Of a DNA stretch of 47,657 nucleotides, positions 35,164-45,397 are shown in pieces. The stretch spans positions 1 through 47,657 of the forward strand of contig JANXAM010000019.1 in the NCBI GenBank assembly GCA_025062155.1, written 5' to 3'. Source of the DNA: Gloeomargarita sp. SKYB120 (GTDB taxonomy: Bacteria > Cyanobacteriota > Cyanobacteriia > Gloeomargaritales > Gloeomargaritaceae). Position 1 is the first letter of the stretch. Each line of letters begins with the position of its first letter. The notes below the pieces were generated by a model. That model did no database searches. It was not told the DNA's origin and worked only from the letters and a program-made list of their open reading frames with translations. A program made the translations under genes and the position numbers.

Positions 35164-36419
35164 CCACGACCACCCGACGTTTGTTAGGGCAAGCAACGCG
35201 GGCCGATTTCCCCATCCTGCATCAAGAAGTAAACGGCCATCCTTTGATTTACTTCGACAACGCGGCCACGTCCCAAAAGCCCCGCCAGGTCCTGGAATGC
35301 TTGCAGCATTACTACGAGTGCGACAACGCTAATGTCCACCGGGGCGTGCATACCTTGAGCAACCGGGCCACCCAAGCCTACGAAGAAGCCCGCGCCAAAT
35401 GCGCCCGTTTGATCCACGCGCCGGCCCCAGAGACCATCGTATTTACTCGCAATGCGACCGAGGCGATTAACCTAGTGGCCTATAGCTGGGGGATGAGCCA
35501 GTTGCAAGCGGGGGATGAAATTGTCCTGACGGTGATGGAACACCACAGCAACCTGGTGCCCTGGCAATGGGTAGCCCAGCGGACGGGAGCGACCTTGCGC
35601 TTTGTGAGGCTAACGCCGCAGGAGACCTTTGACCTGGAGCATTACCAATCGTTGCTATCGGACCGCACCAAGCTGGTCGCCTGCGCCTATGTTTCCAACA
35701 TGCTGGGGTGCGTGAATCCGGTGGCGGACATCATCCGGCTGGCGCATCATTGGGGAGCCAAGGTGCTGCTAGATGCCTGTCAGGCGGTGCCCCACATGCC
35801 GGTGGATGTGCAGGCGCTGGATTGTGACTGGCTGGTGGCATCAGGGCACAAAATGTGCGGGCCAACAGGCGCTGGTTTTCTCTACGGCAAGGCGGACCTG
35901 TTGCGGCAAATGCCACCGTTTTTGGGGGGTGGGGAGATGATCAGCGAGGTGTTTTACGAATACAGCACCTATGCCGATTTACCCCACAAATTTGAAGCTG
36001 GGACGCCAGCGATTGCCGAAGCCATCGCGTTAGGGGCGGCGGTGGACTATCTGCAGCATTTAGGGCTAGAAAATATCCACGCCTACGAACAGGAGCTAGT
36101 GAGTTATCTATGGCAACAATTGCAGGGAATTCCGGGGATTCGCCTGTTTGGTCCCCCACCGCCGCACCGGGCTGGTCTAGTGGCGTTTACCCTGGCGGAT
36201 GTGCATCCCCACGACCTGTCCACCCTGTTAGACGAAGCAGGAATTGCCATTCGTGCGGGTCACCATTGCACGCAACCCCTGCATCGTTACCTGAATATCT
36301 CAGCCAGCGCCCGCGCTAGCTTGTATTTCTACAACACCCCTGCAGAAATTGACCGGTTTATTGCCGTGGTGAAGGAAGCGGTGGACTTTTTCCAAGGAAT
36401 CAATGCACTGGGGGATTAA
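35160..36419 (+). CDS. sufS: Cysteine desulfurase SufS
   Basis: PLP enzyme that takes sulfur from cysteine for Fe-S assembly. 419 residues, class II desulfurase. PLP lysine in [11 protein letters not shown] (K231), active cysteine in RAGHHCTQP (C370), and conserved [11 protein letters not shown] and [10 protein letters not shown] at the N-terminus. The group II type (longer than IscS, without the flexible loop) fits SufS. The ATG at 35160 overlaps the sufD stop. The last 20 bases overlap the broken Uma2 gene on the other strand. Confidence 0.97.
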   Translation: MTTTTRRLLGQATRADFPILHQEVNGHPLIYFDNAATSQKPRQVLECLQHYYECDNANVHRGVHTLSNRATQAYEEARAKCARLIHAPAPETIVFTRNATEAINLVAYSWGMSQLQAGDEIVLTVMEHHSNLVPWQWVAQRTGATLRFVRLTPQETFDLEHYQSLLSDRTKLVACAYVSNMLGCVNPVADIIRLAHHWGAKVLLDACQAVPHMPVDVQALDCDWLVASGHKMCGPTGAGFLYGKADLLRQMPPFLGGGEMISEVFYEYSTYADLPHKFEAGTPAIAEAIALGAAVDYLQHLGLENIHAYEQELVSYLWQQLQGIPGIRLFGPPPPHRAGLVAFTLADVHPHDLSTLLDEAGIAIRAGHHCTQPLHRYLNISASARASLYFYNTPAEIDRFIAVVKEAVDFFQGINALGD

Positions 36420-36951
36420 GCAGGTCATCTGCAGAGAACACGAGGTCAGGAAAGGTTAAAGACGACAAAAATTGCCCGCAATAGACAATGATTGGTTCAG
36501 TCCCCTGGCGATAGACTTCCACACGTTGAGCTTCCAGATGAACCAGCCAAACTTCTGGGATACCTGCGTCCAGGTACAGGGGCACTTTTACCTGCTGGTC
36601 GTAGGCAATACCGCTATCGGCAACTTCAACCAACCAGTAAATGTCTGGCAGCGTGGGATGACCAGTCCCATAGAAATCATCCCGCCAGCGGACGACGGCA
36701 ATATCAGGCTGGGGTTCAGAATCGCTCAAAGTGATGGGGTTTTGGGTGCGGCACTAGGCTTGGCGGCCAAGGGAACTGATCAACAAATAGGCGATGCGTT
36801 CTACGGCTGCCGCGTGACGGTAACTGATGGGAGACCTGACCACAATGTCGCCGCGAATCAATTCGAGCCGGACATCGGGCTGAAAAATCATGCGGTGGTA
36901 CTGGTCAACGCTGAACCGGTGGCGGACCAGCTCACTCGCAGTCATAGACAT
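36400..36951 (-). pseudogene. Uma2-family (DUF820) gene with one in-frame stop
   Basis: Reading from ATG 36951 (or 36945, with AGGA 5 bases before it), the frame gives a Uma2 N-terminus (FSVDQYHRMIFQ, LELIRGDIVVRSPIS) that stops at a TAG at 36754-36756 and then goes on in the same frame as CRTQNPITLSDSEPQPDIAVVRW to YWLVEVADSGIAYDQQVKVPLY and the end at 36400. Nothing else is broken, so a single nonsense change interrupts an otherwise complete 183-codon gene. Uma2 proteins have a PD-(D/E)XK-like nuclease fold and no firm function. The 3' end runs 20 bases into sufS. A natural amber or a sequencing error are the alternatives. Confidence 0.75.
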
Positions 36952-37039
36952 CCTGTCATGTCTTGAGTCGCGGATTCGGCGATGCAACTTTTTTTCATTG
37001 TACTGGGGCCAGAGCGGGCAATGTAAAGAAATGTGTATG

Positions 37040-37170
37040 CGAACGATTCCGCCAGAGCCGAAAAAGGCCGTATTTTCGTCGAATCGTTCGATGTGGCTCC
37101 CCATCGGGGTTTCAGGCGATTTTTAGGGGTGTTGCAAAGTACAAAAGCAGTACAAATCTCGAATCGTTCG
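37040..37170. repeat. Three copies of a CGAATCGTTCG element, one inverted, before the CRISPR array
   Basis: TCGAATCGTTCG is found at 37079-37090 and again at 37159-37170, exactly 80 bases apart. Ten bases of the reverse complement (CGAACGATTC) lie at 37040-37049, so the first two can form a perfect 10-bp inverted pair around a 31-base spacer. No gene lies here (36952-37217). The set sits between the start of the broken Uma2 gene and the first CRISPR repeat, where a leader and promoter belong. Confidence 0.6.
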
Positions 37171-37217
37171 CAAATGGGTCTTGCAAGTCCCGTCTCATCT
37201 GGGTTTTAATAAAGACT

Positions 37218-37477
37218 GTCCCCACTCGCTGGGGAAATCTATAAATTGGAAACGACTGGAACCTTTCTGGACACCCCCCTTTGAGGGCGAAAGTCCCCAC
37301 TCGCTGGGGAAATCTATAAATTGGAAACGTGTACTCGATACCGATGGTTAGATTCTCCATACGGAGTCCCCACTCGCTGGGGAAATCTATAAATTGGAAA
37401 CTCTAAAGATTTCATTAGTTGCTCTTTTGTCACCCGGAAGGGTCCCCACTCGCTGGGGAAATGGAAATTAGGAAATT
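37218..37477 (+). CRISPR. Short CRISPR array, three spacers, no cas genes nearby
   Basis: Three identical 36-bp repeats at 37218-37253, 37293-37328 and 37366-37401 start GTCCCCACTCGCTGGGGAAA and end ATAAATTGGAAAC; the stem is CCCCACTCGCTGGGG. A fourth, degenerate copy begins at 37442 (first 21 bases intact, then diverging). Spacers are 39, 37 and 40 bases. The GTCCCC...GGAAAC form is common in cyanobacterial type I/III arrays. Degeneration at the right end suggests that the leader is on the left and transcription is rightward. No cas gene is in this window, so it is an orphan or served in trans. The last repeat meets the stop of the next gene at 37476. Confidence 0.92.
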
Positions 37478-38008
37478 AATTCACCCAAGGCTGCAATACC
37501 TGCTGAATGGCCTGGCGCTGTTCGGCGTCGTAACCCCAGCGCTGGAGAAAATCACTGTAAGTTCCTGTTTCCCCTGCTGCATTTCGCGCCATTTCCCGGG
37601 CTTTGGGAGGTACTTCCGGTAGCTTCAACCGCTCAAGCAACTGTTGGGTTCGCCGTTGCACCCGGTCGGACCCCTTTGCCATCTCCAGGTCGCCGTTGCG
37701 CCGGTGCGTGATTCCCATCGCGGTGGACATCACCAGGTTTTTGACCAATAGTTCGCTGACAATCGCCGGTGACGTGGCGAGTGCTTGCACCAGCGGTTCA
37801 TCCGGTTGGTCTGCCCAGGGTTCATCCAGCGTTAAATAGGTCACGAAAAAGCCCCGCGCGCCGTTTTCGCTCTGCACCAGCGCCTGCACTCCCTGGGCAA
37901 ATTGTTGAGCATCGATCTCCCCTTTCGTACGGGCTTCGATAAGCGTTTGCGTCTGGGCAATCGCCTGTTCAAACGTAATGTCTGCCGGCACCTGAAAAAC
38001 GATAGAGG

Positions 38009-38012
<4 letters not shown>
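37476..38012 (-). CDS. Conserved-looking protein of unknown function in the carotenoid operon
   Basis: 178 residues, not recognised. It is mostly helical and soluble. Visible blocks are ITFEQAIAQTQTLIEARTKG, a RGFFVTYLTLDEPWADQPDE loop, VKNLVMSTAMGITHRR and a charged end with RVQRRTQQLLERLKLP. No signal peptide or membrane segment. The ATG at 38012 overlaps the crtB TGA (ATGA), so it is co-translated with phytoene synthase and pds. A link to carotenoid synthesis is inferred from position only. Its stop touches the last CRISPR repeat. Confidence 0.6.
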
Positions 38013-40338
<2,326 letters not shown>

Positions 40339-40413
40339 CTACGTTTCCCTTCCCCAATAATATAAGCAATCTGAACCAACTGTAACAATTCTTTAACGTC
40401 CGCGGGCCACTCC

Positions 40414-40437
40414 CTGGATTTCAATCCAGACTTTTTT
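40414..40437 (+). terminator. Terminator-like hairpin upstream of thrC
   Basis: CTGGAT (40414-40419), loop TTCA, ATCCAG (40424-40429), then AC and a run of six T. This is the shape of an intrinsic terminator on the plus strand, but no plus-strand gene precedes it between the crtP start (40329) and here. It could end a short unannotated RNA or block antisense transcription into thrC. The opposite strand has no T run. Confidence 0.45.
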
Positions 40438-40450
40438 AGTCGGATATGAT

Positions 40451-40479
40451 TTGACAGGGGTCGGGGGCTTTGTTACGAT
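40451..40479 (+). promoter_or_regulatory. Sigma-70-type promoter for thrC
   Basis: TTGACA (40451-40456), 17 bases, TACGAT (40474-40479). The -35 box is perfect and the -10 is near consensus with ideal spacing. A start near 40486 would give a short leader of about 24 bases before the thrC ATG at 40510. Confidence 0.7.
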
Positions 40480-40509
40480 AGGCACCATGTCCTAACTCCC
40501 CTGGTGCGT

Positions 40510-41799
40510 ATGGTGGCGACTTCGACTCCGGCGGCGACATTTTCCCACTTGCAGTGCAAAGAGTGTGGGGCGCAGTATCCCTTGGCGGCGATGCACGTGT
40601 GCGAGTTGTGCTTTGGGCCGCTGGAGGTGCAGTATGACCTGGAGGCCATCCGGGCGCAGGTGACCCGTAAGACCATTGCCCAGGGGCCGCACTCGATGTG
40701 GCGCTACCGGGCGTTTTTGCCCGTCGAGAGCGAAGAGCCGATTGATTTAGGGACGGGGATGACGCCGTTGATCCGGGCGCAGCGGTTGGGGCGGCGGTTG
40801 GGGCTGCGCAACCTGTGGATCAAAAACGACGCAGTGAACATGCCCACCTTGAGCTTCAAAGACCGGGTGGTGTCAGTGGCCTTGACGCGCGCCAAGGAAT
40901 TGGGCTTTACAACGGTGGGCTGCGCCAGCACGGGCAATTTGGCGAATGCCACGGCGGCGATTGCGGCCCATGCGGGCTTGGACTGCTGTGTGTTCATCCC
41001 AGCGGACCTGGAGGCGGGGAAAATCCTAGGAACGCTCATCTATCGCCCGACGGTGATGGCGGTCAAGGGAAATTACGACCAGGTGAATCGGCTTTGCTCC
41101 GAAGTGGCCAACAGCCAGGGCTGGGGCTTTGTGAATATCAATCTCCGCCCCTATTACTCGGAAGGCTCGAAGACGCTGGGGTTTGAGGTGGCCGAACAAT
41201 TGGGGTGGCAACTGCCGGATTGCATCGTCGTGCCCCTGGCGAGCGGGTCCCTGTACACCAAAATCTACAAGGGGTTCCGGGAACTGGTGCAAGTGGGATT
41301 GGTGGAAGACAAGCCGGTGCAGTGCCATGGTGCTCAGGCCCAGGGGTGCGCCCCGATTGCCGAGGCCTTTGCCGCCGGTCGGGATTTCATCGCGCCGGTG
41401 AAACCCCATACGATTGCCAAGTCGATTGCCATTGGGAATCCGGCGGATGGAGTGTACGCGCTAGAGGTGGCTCGCAAAACCGGCGGACAAATTGCGGCGG
41501 CCAGCGATGCGGAAATCGTCGCCGGTATCCAGTTACTGGCGGAAACGGAAGGCATTTTCACGGAAACAGCAGGGGGAACGACGGTGGCGGTGTTGCAAAA
41601 GTTGGCCCAAGCTGGTTATATTCACCCCGATGCCCTGACGGTTGTTTATATCACAGGCAATGGCTTGAAAACCCAAGAGGCGGTGCAGGGGGTCATTGGC
41701 GAACCGTTGACGATTGAACCAACCTTGAGCAGTTTTGCGCGGGCATGGGAACGCTCGCAAACCCTAGAACGTCTGGAGTGGCAACAGGTGTTGGTCTAG
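40510..41799 (+). CDS. thrC: Threonine synthase
   Basis: PLP enzyme that makes threonine from O-phosphohomoserine. 429 residues with an N-terminal Cys ribbon (CKECGAQYP...CELCFGPLEVQYD), as in the class of threonine synthases found in plants and cyanobacteria. PLP lysine in MPTLSFKDRVVSVAL; cofactor phosphate loop CASTGNLANA. EGSKTLGFEVAEQLGWQLPD and ETAGGTTVAVLQKL are typical. Start at the ATG at 40510 (a GTG two codons earlier is possible). A strong promoter lies directly upstream. Confidence 0.95.
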   Translation: MVATSTPAATFSHLQCKECGAQYPLAAMHVCELCFGPLEVQYDLEAIRAQVTRKTIAQGPHSMWRYRAFLPVESEEPIDLGTGMTPLIRAQRLGRRLGLRNLWIKNDAVNMPTLSFKDRVVSVALTRAKELGFTTVGCASTGNLANATAAIAAHAGLDCCVFIPADLEAGKILGTLIYRPTVMAVKGNYDQVNRLCSEVANSQGWGFVNINLRPYYSEGSKTLGFEVAEQLGWQLPDCIVVPLASGSLYTKIYKGFRELVQVGLVEDKPVQCHGAQAQGCAPIAEAFAAGRDFIAPVKPHTIAKSIAIGNPADGVYALEVARKTGGQIAAASDAEIVAGIQLLAETEGIFTETAGGTTVAVLQKLAQAGYIHPDALTVVYITGNGLKTQEAVQGVIGEPLTIEPTLSSFARAWERSQTLERLEWQQVLV

Positions 41800-42089
41800 G
41801 GGAAAAAGCCCGCAAAAATCTAGTGAATTTACAGTTGTCAATTCCTTGCGGCCACGATTTTTCCGAACTTTTGCGCACTACAAAATCATTAGAAATTTTT
41901 ATCGAGAAATGGCTTGACCTTGCAGTTGAGTGCAACGTTTAGCGTAAAGATAGTCAAGCCAAATGACGCAGGGGCTTACCTGACCGACGGGATTATCCGG
42001 GCGTATCGCAATAAGGGATGAATGGTTTTGGGAAGTGCCGGCCTGGGAAGGTGCGGTGCTTTTTTATGTTTGATGGTAGGGTAAATCCT

Positions 42090-43823
42090 ATGGTGGCGAC
42101 TTCCCTGCGGCGCATTTTCCCCTACCTGTACCCCTACCGATGGCGATTGGTGCAGGCGCTGGTGTGTACAGCAGGATTTGTCTTGTCCATGCCGGCGCTG
42201 GCGCATTTGGCGGGGATGTTGGCGCCGATGGTGGGAAGCGGCGATGTGCCTGCAATTACCCGTATGGGCGGGCTGGTGATGGTGTTTTTTCTGGTGCGGG
42301 GGTTATGCCAGTACGGCCAGGATGCGTTGATGGCGGATGTGGCCCTGCGGGTAACGATGGATTTGCGCTGTCAGGTGTACCGGCATTTACAAACGCTGGA
42401 CATCACATTTTTTGAGCAGGCCCGCACGGGGGATTTGAGCTACCGGTTGACGGAGGACGTGGACCGGGTGGGGGAAATGGTGCATAAATTATTCCATCAA
42501 TTTCTCCCGTCGGTGTTGCAATTGCTGGCGGTGCTGGCCTATATGCTCTGGCTGAACTGGCTGTTGACCCTGGCGACGGTGGTCGTAGCGCCCTTGATGA
42601 CCCTGCTGATTGGCTGGTTTGGGCGACGGTTGTTGTGGCTGTCCCAGCGCAGTCAGGCCAAAGTGGCGGATATTGCGGCGCTGTTGACGGAGGTGTTTGC
42701 CGGGATGCGGGTGGTGCAGGCGTTTGCTGCTGAAGACTACGAGTTGCAGCGGTTTGTGCAAGCGGCGGAACGGAATCGGCGGGCACGGTTGGGCGCTGAA
42801 CGGCTCAAGGCGGTGCAATTTCCGGTGGTGGGGTTTCTCGAGGCGATGAGCGTCTGGTTCCTGTTCTGGTTGGGGAGCTGGCAAATCCAGCAACAGTGGT
42901 TAACGGCGGGGGAATTTGTGGCCTTTGCGGCGGCGGTGGCCCTGCTGTTTGACCCGATTACGATTACCACGAGCAACTACAACGAATACAAGCAAGGGCA
43001 AGCGTCGGTGGAACGGGTGTGGGAGTTGTTGCGCTTGCAGCCCCAGGTGCAGGAATCCCCAACGGCGCGACCCCTACCGCCCATCACCGGCAAGGTGGAG
43101 TATCAGCGAGTAACATTTGGTTACACGCCGGAGCGACCGGTGTTGCGGGAAGTGGAGCTGCGGATTTGGCCGGGGGAGACGGTGGCGCTGGTGGGACCGT
43201 CAGGCGCCGGCAAAAGCACGCTGGTGCATCTATTGCCCCGGTTTTTTGACCCCCAGGCGGGCCGGATTTTGATTGACGGGGTGGACATTCGCACGGTGAC
43301 GCTGGCGAGCTTGCGGCGGCAAATCGGCATCGTTCCCCAGGACACGCTGTTGTTTTCCGGGACGGTGGCCCAAAACATTGCCCTGGGACGGACGGACTGG
43401 GAGTTGGCGCAGGTGGAATGGGCGGCACGGGTGGCCAATGCCCATGAATTCATCACCCGCCTGCCCCAGGGCTATCACACGTGGGTGGGGGAGCGGGGTG
43501 TGAATCTCTCGGGGGGCCAGCGGCAACGGATTGCGATTGCCCGGGCGGTGTTGCTCGACCCCAAAATTTTGATTCTGGATGAGGCGACATCCGCCCTGGA
43601 TGCAGAATCGGAAGCGCTGGTGCAGGAGGCGCTGGAGCGGTTGATGCAAAACCGAACGGTGCTCATCATTGCCCACCGGTTGTCCACCGCACGACGCGCC
43701 GACCGGATCGTGGTGCTGGAGCAGGGACAGATCATCGAGACGGGCACGCATGAGGAACTGCTCCGTCAAGGAGGCCGCTATGCCCAGTTCTACAGCCAGC
43801 AATTTCCCGATAGTTCCGTCTAG
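42090..43823 (+). CDS. ABC exporter half-transporter (MsbA/MDR type)
   Basis: 577 residues: six membrane segments in the first ~320 residues, then an ATPase with Walker A GPSGAGKST, signature LSGGQRQRIAIARAVL, Walker B ILILDEATSALDAESE and H-loop AHRLSTA. Works as a homodimer or with a partner in the inner membrane; lipid A, lipid, peptide or drug export are all possible. The frame is open 24 codons further upstream; the ATG at 42090 is preferred because membrane helix 1 follows at once (an ATG at 42066 is also possible). Between thrC and this gene about 290 bases hold no recognised gene. Confidence 0.88.
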   Translation: MVATSLRRIFPYLYPYRWRLVQALVCTAGFVLSMPALAHLAGMLAPMVGSGDVPAITRMGGLVMVFFLVRGLCQYGQDALMADVALRVTMDLRCQVYRHLQTLDITFFEQARTGDLSYRLTEDVDRVGEMVHKLFHQFLPSVLQLLAVLAYMLWLNWLLTLATVVVAPLMTLLIGWFGRRLLWLSQRSQAKVADIAALLTEVFAGMRVVQAFAAEDYELQRFVQAAERNRRARLGAERLKAVQFPVVGFLEAMSVWFLFWLGSWQIQQQWLTAGEFVAFAAAVALLFDPITITTSNYNEYKQGQASVERVWELLRLQPQVQESPTARPLPPITGKVEYQRVTFGYTPERPVLREVELRIWPGETVALVGPSGAGKSTLVHLLPRFFDPQAGRILIDGVDIRTVTLASLRRQIGIVPQDTLLFSGTVAQNIALGRTDWELAQVEWAARVANAHEFITRLPQGYHTWVGERGVNLSGGQRQRIAIARAVLLDPKILILDEATSALDAESEALVQEALERLMQNRTVLIIAHRLSTARRADRIVVLEQGQIIETGTHEELLRQGGRYAQFYSQQFPDSSV

Positions 43824-43906
43824 CCGCTTGGTTAAAATTTTGTTAAGGTAAAAGTCCGGTTGCCAGGCGTCGGGGGGGAATTTGGGGGAGTCCATTGCAC
43901 CGAACC

Positions 43907-44719
43907 ATGTGCCGTTTGATTGCCTATCTGGGAGAACCCATTCCGTTACACCGTTTAGTGTTATCGCCGCCCCACTCGCTGTTGGTTCAAGGCTACGCGC
44001 CCAAGGAAATGACGGCGGGTTTGCTCAACGGGGACGGGTTTGGGTTGGGATGGTATGACCAGCGGTTGCGGCCCCAGCCTTTTACCTACAAAAACATCCT
44101 GCCCATCTGGAATGACCTGAACCTGCCCCACCTGTGCGAGTACGTCATCAGTGGGTGTGTGCTGGGGTATGTGCGCAGTGCGACGCCGGGCTTGGCGGTG
44201 GACTACAGCAATTGCCAGCCGTTTGTGCAGGGGGTACTCAGCGCGGTGCATAACGGTCGCGTTGTCAACTTCCGCCAAATCCTGTACCGACCCTTGCGTC
44301 AGCAATTGACCGACGAAGATTATCTCGCCATCCAGGGGCTGACCGATTCCGAGCATCTGTTTGCCTGGATACTGCACCACTACAAACAAACAGGGGACTT
44401 GCGCCGGGCCTTGTACGACAGTTTCCAGAGCTTGCTCGACCTAGCCCCCCAAGTGGACGTGACCTTTAACTTTATCCTGAGCGATGGGGAGCAGTTGTTG
44501 GCGTCGCGCCTTGCCCACGGGAGTCCTGCCCCCAGCCTGTATTACCTGACCGGTCACCCCGATTACCCCGGCGTGGTGATCGCATCGGAACCGCTGTTTA
44601 CTGATGAGCGGTGGGTGGCCTGTCCACCGGGGTCGGTGCTGCAGGTGACGGCGACGGGTCAGGTGCAGGTGTGGACAGGTAGCGCCGCAGGCGTTCCAGT
44701 TCCGGTCGCTGGGCGGTAA
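43907..44719 (+). CDS. Class II glutamine amidotransferase domain protein (YafJ/EgtC-like)
   Basis: 270 residues. It starts MCRLIAYLG, so after Met removal Cys is the N-terminal nucleophile of Ntn-hydrolases. GDGFGLGWYD, SATPG, the HNGRVVNF oxyanion-type block and TDSEHLFAWIL are the landmarks of the stand-alone GATase group that includes EgtC of ergothioneine synthesis. No synthetase domain is attached and no egt genes are in the window, so the substrate (perhaps a gamma-glutamyl compound) is open. The ATG at 43907 is required to place Cys second; an upstream ATG-like start at 43895 would bury it. The last 122 bases also code for the CCB1 tail on the other strand. Confidence 0.82.
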   Translation: MCRLIAYLGEPIPLHRLVLSPPHSLLVQGYAPKEMTAGLLNGDGFGLGWYDQRLRPQPFTYKNILPIWNDLNLPHLCEYVISGCVLGYVRSATPGLAVDYSNCQPFVQGVLSAVHNGRVVNFRQILYRPLRQQLTDEDYLAIQGLTDSEHLFAWILHHYKQTGDLRRALYDSFQSLLDLAPQVDVTFNFILSDGEQLLASRLAHGSPAPSLYYLTGHPDYPGVVIASEPLFTDERWVACPPGSVLQVTATGQVQVWTGSAAGVPVPVAGR

Positions 44720-45158
44720 TGACCAAACGGTTGTCCTGGCAACGCACGGTCACCGTTTCGACGCGATTGGCTCCCCGCCAGTAAAACACCCCAGCCACCG
44801 GCGCCAGCAGTAGCAGACCCAGCGGTTTTAGACCCCACTCGGGCTTCAAGCTGACCAGCACCAGCCCCAGACAGAGACCGCTCAGGCCCACCAGCAGTGA
44901 CAACAGCAGCGCGAGAAACACACTTGGACGCACCTGTCCTTGCCAAACCTGAGTATCGTTACCAGTTGCACCTGTCACTGGCCAATAACCGCGCCGTTGC
45001 AAATATAACCCCAATTGATGCATGGCACTGGTTATCTCCGCTGGGGCCATCACTTGGGTCTGCGTCCGGTCTTTGACTGCCGCCCGTACAAAAAAAATCA
45101 GTCCCACTGCCAACAGCCCAGTGAGTAAGCCAGTGGACACAAGGGCGAGATTGGCCAT
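44598..45158 (-). CDS. Cofactor assembly of complex C protein CCB1-like (heme cn attachment to cytochrome b6)
   Basis: 186 residues. An N-terminal anchor (about 5-27), the phrase FFVRAAVKDRT, a loop with GLYLQRRGYWP and QGQVRPSVFLALLL, a second and third membrane segment with SGLCLGLVLVSL and GLLLLAPVAGVFYWRGANRVE, then a C-terminal soluble strand. This matches the CCB1/CcbB family that helps bind the extra heme of cytochrome b6f in cyanobacteria and plastids. The last ~24 residues are Pro/Ser/Ala-rich (STPAPDPSPSPAAPTPVD) and lie antisense to the conserved end of the amidotransferase gene. ATG at 45158. Confidence 0.8.
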   Translation of the reverse strand: MANLALVSTGLLTGLLAVGLIFFVRAAVKDRTQTQVMAPAEITSAMHQLGLYLQRRGYWPVTGATGNDTQVWQGQVRPSVFLALLLSLLVGLSGLCLGLVLVSLKPEWGLKPLGLLLLAPVAGVFYWRGANRVETVTVRCQDNRLVITAQRPELERLRRYLSTPAPDPSPSPAAPTPVDRPPTAHQ

Positions 45159-45329
45159 AAGAGACGGGGATGGATTAGACTGCTACCGATTCTATCACGG
45201 TTAAAAATGGCACCATCGCGTCCTGGGAAAAGCCCCCTGAAAAAAGTCAATTGTTGCGCCGTTATTCCATTAGTTAAAGTGGCTTCTAAAACAAGGTTTT
45301 TGCGTCGGACAATCATCGCCGTCACCGCC

Positions 45330-45357
45330 TTCATAGGGGGTCCATTTCAGCTAGAAT
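45330..45357 (+). promoter_or_regulatory. Possible gyrA promoter
   Basis: TTCATA (45330-45335), 16 bases, TAGAAT (45352-45357). The -10 is good and the -35 weak. The gyrA ATG at 45398 is 40 bases downstream. The rest of the 239-bp gap between CCB1 and gyrA holds no recognised gene. Confidence 0.35.
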
Positions 45358-45397
45358 AAGTAAGGCAATTGACCGTTGTGCGTACCCGTAACTGCCT

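Noticed and set aside
36754-36756. Recoding of TAG as an amino acid
   Set aside because: No other gene in the window has an internal TAG, and no pyrrolysine or suppressor context is seen; a plain nonsense mutation is simpler.
37187-37203. Possible extra, degenerate CRISPR repeat before the first
   Set aside because: GTCCC..CTC..CTGGG resembles the repeat start, but it lies only 31 bases upstream, too close for a repeat plus spacer.
37218-37477. Treating the array as a part of a complete CRISPR-Cas locus
   Set aside because: Genes on both sides are Uma2, suf and carotenoid genes; none encodes Cas proteins.
45207-45359. 50-residue ORF between CCB1 and gyrA
   Set aside because: No ribosome site, no recognisable features, and it overlaps the likely gyrA promoter.
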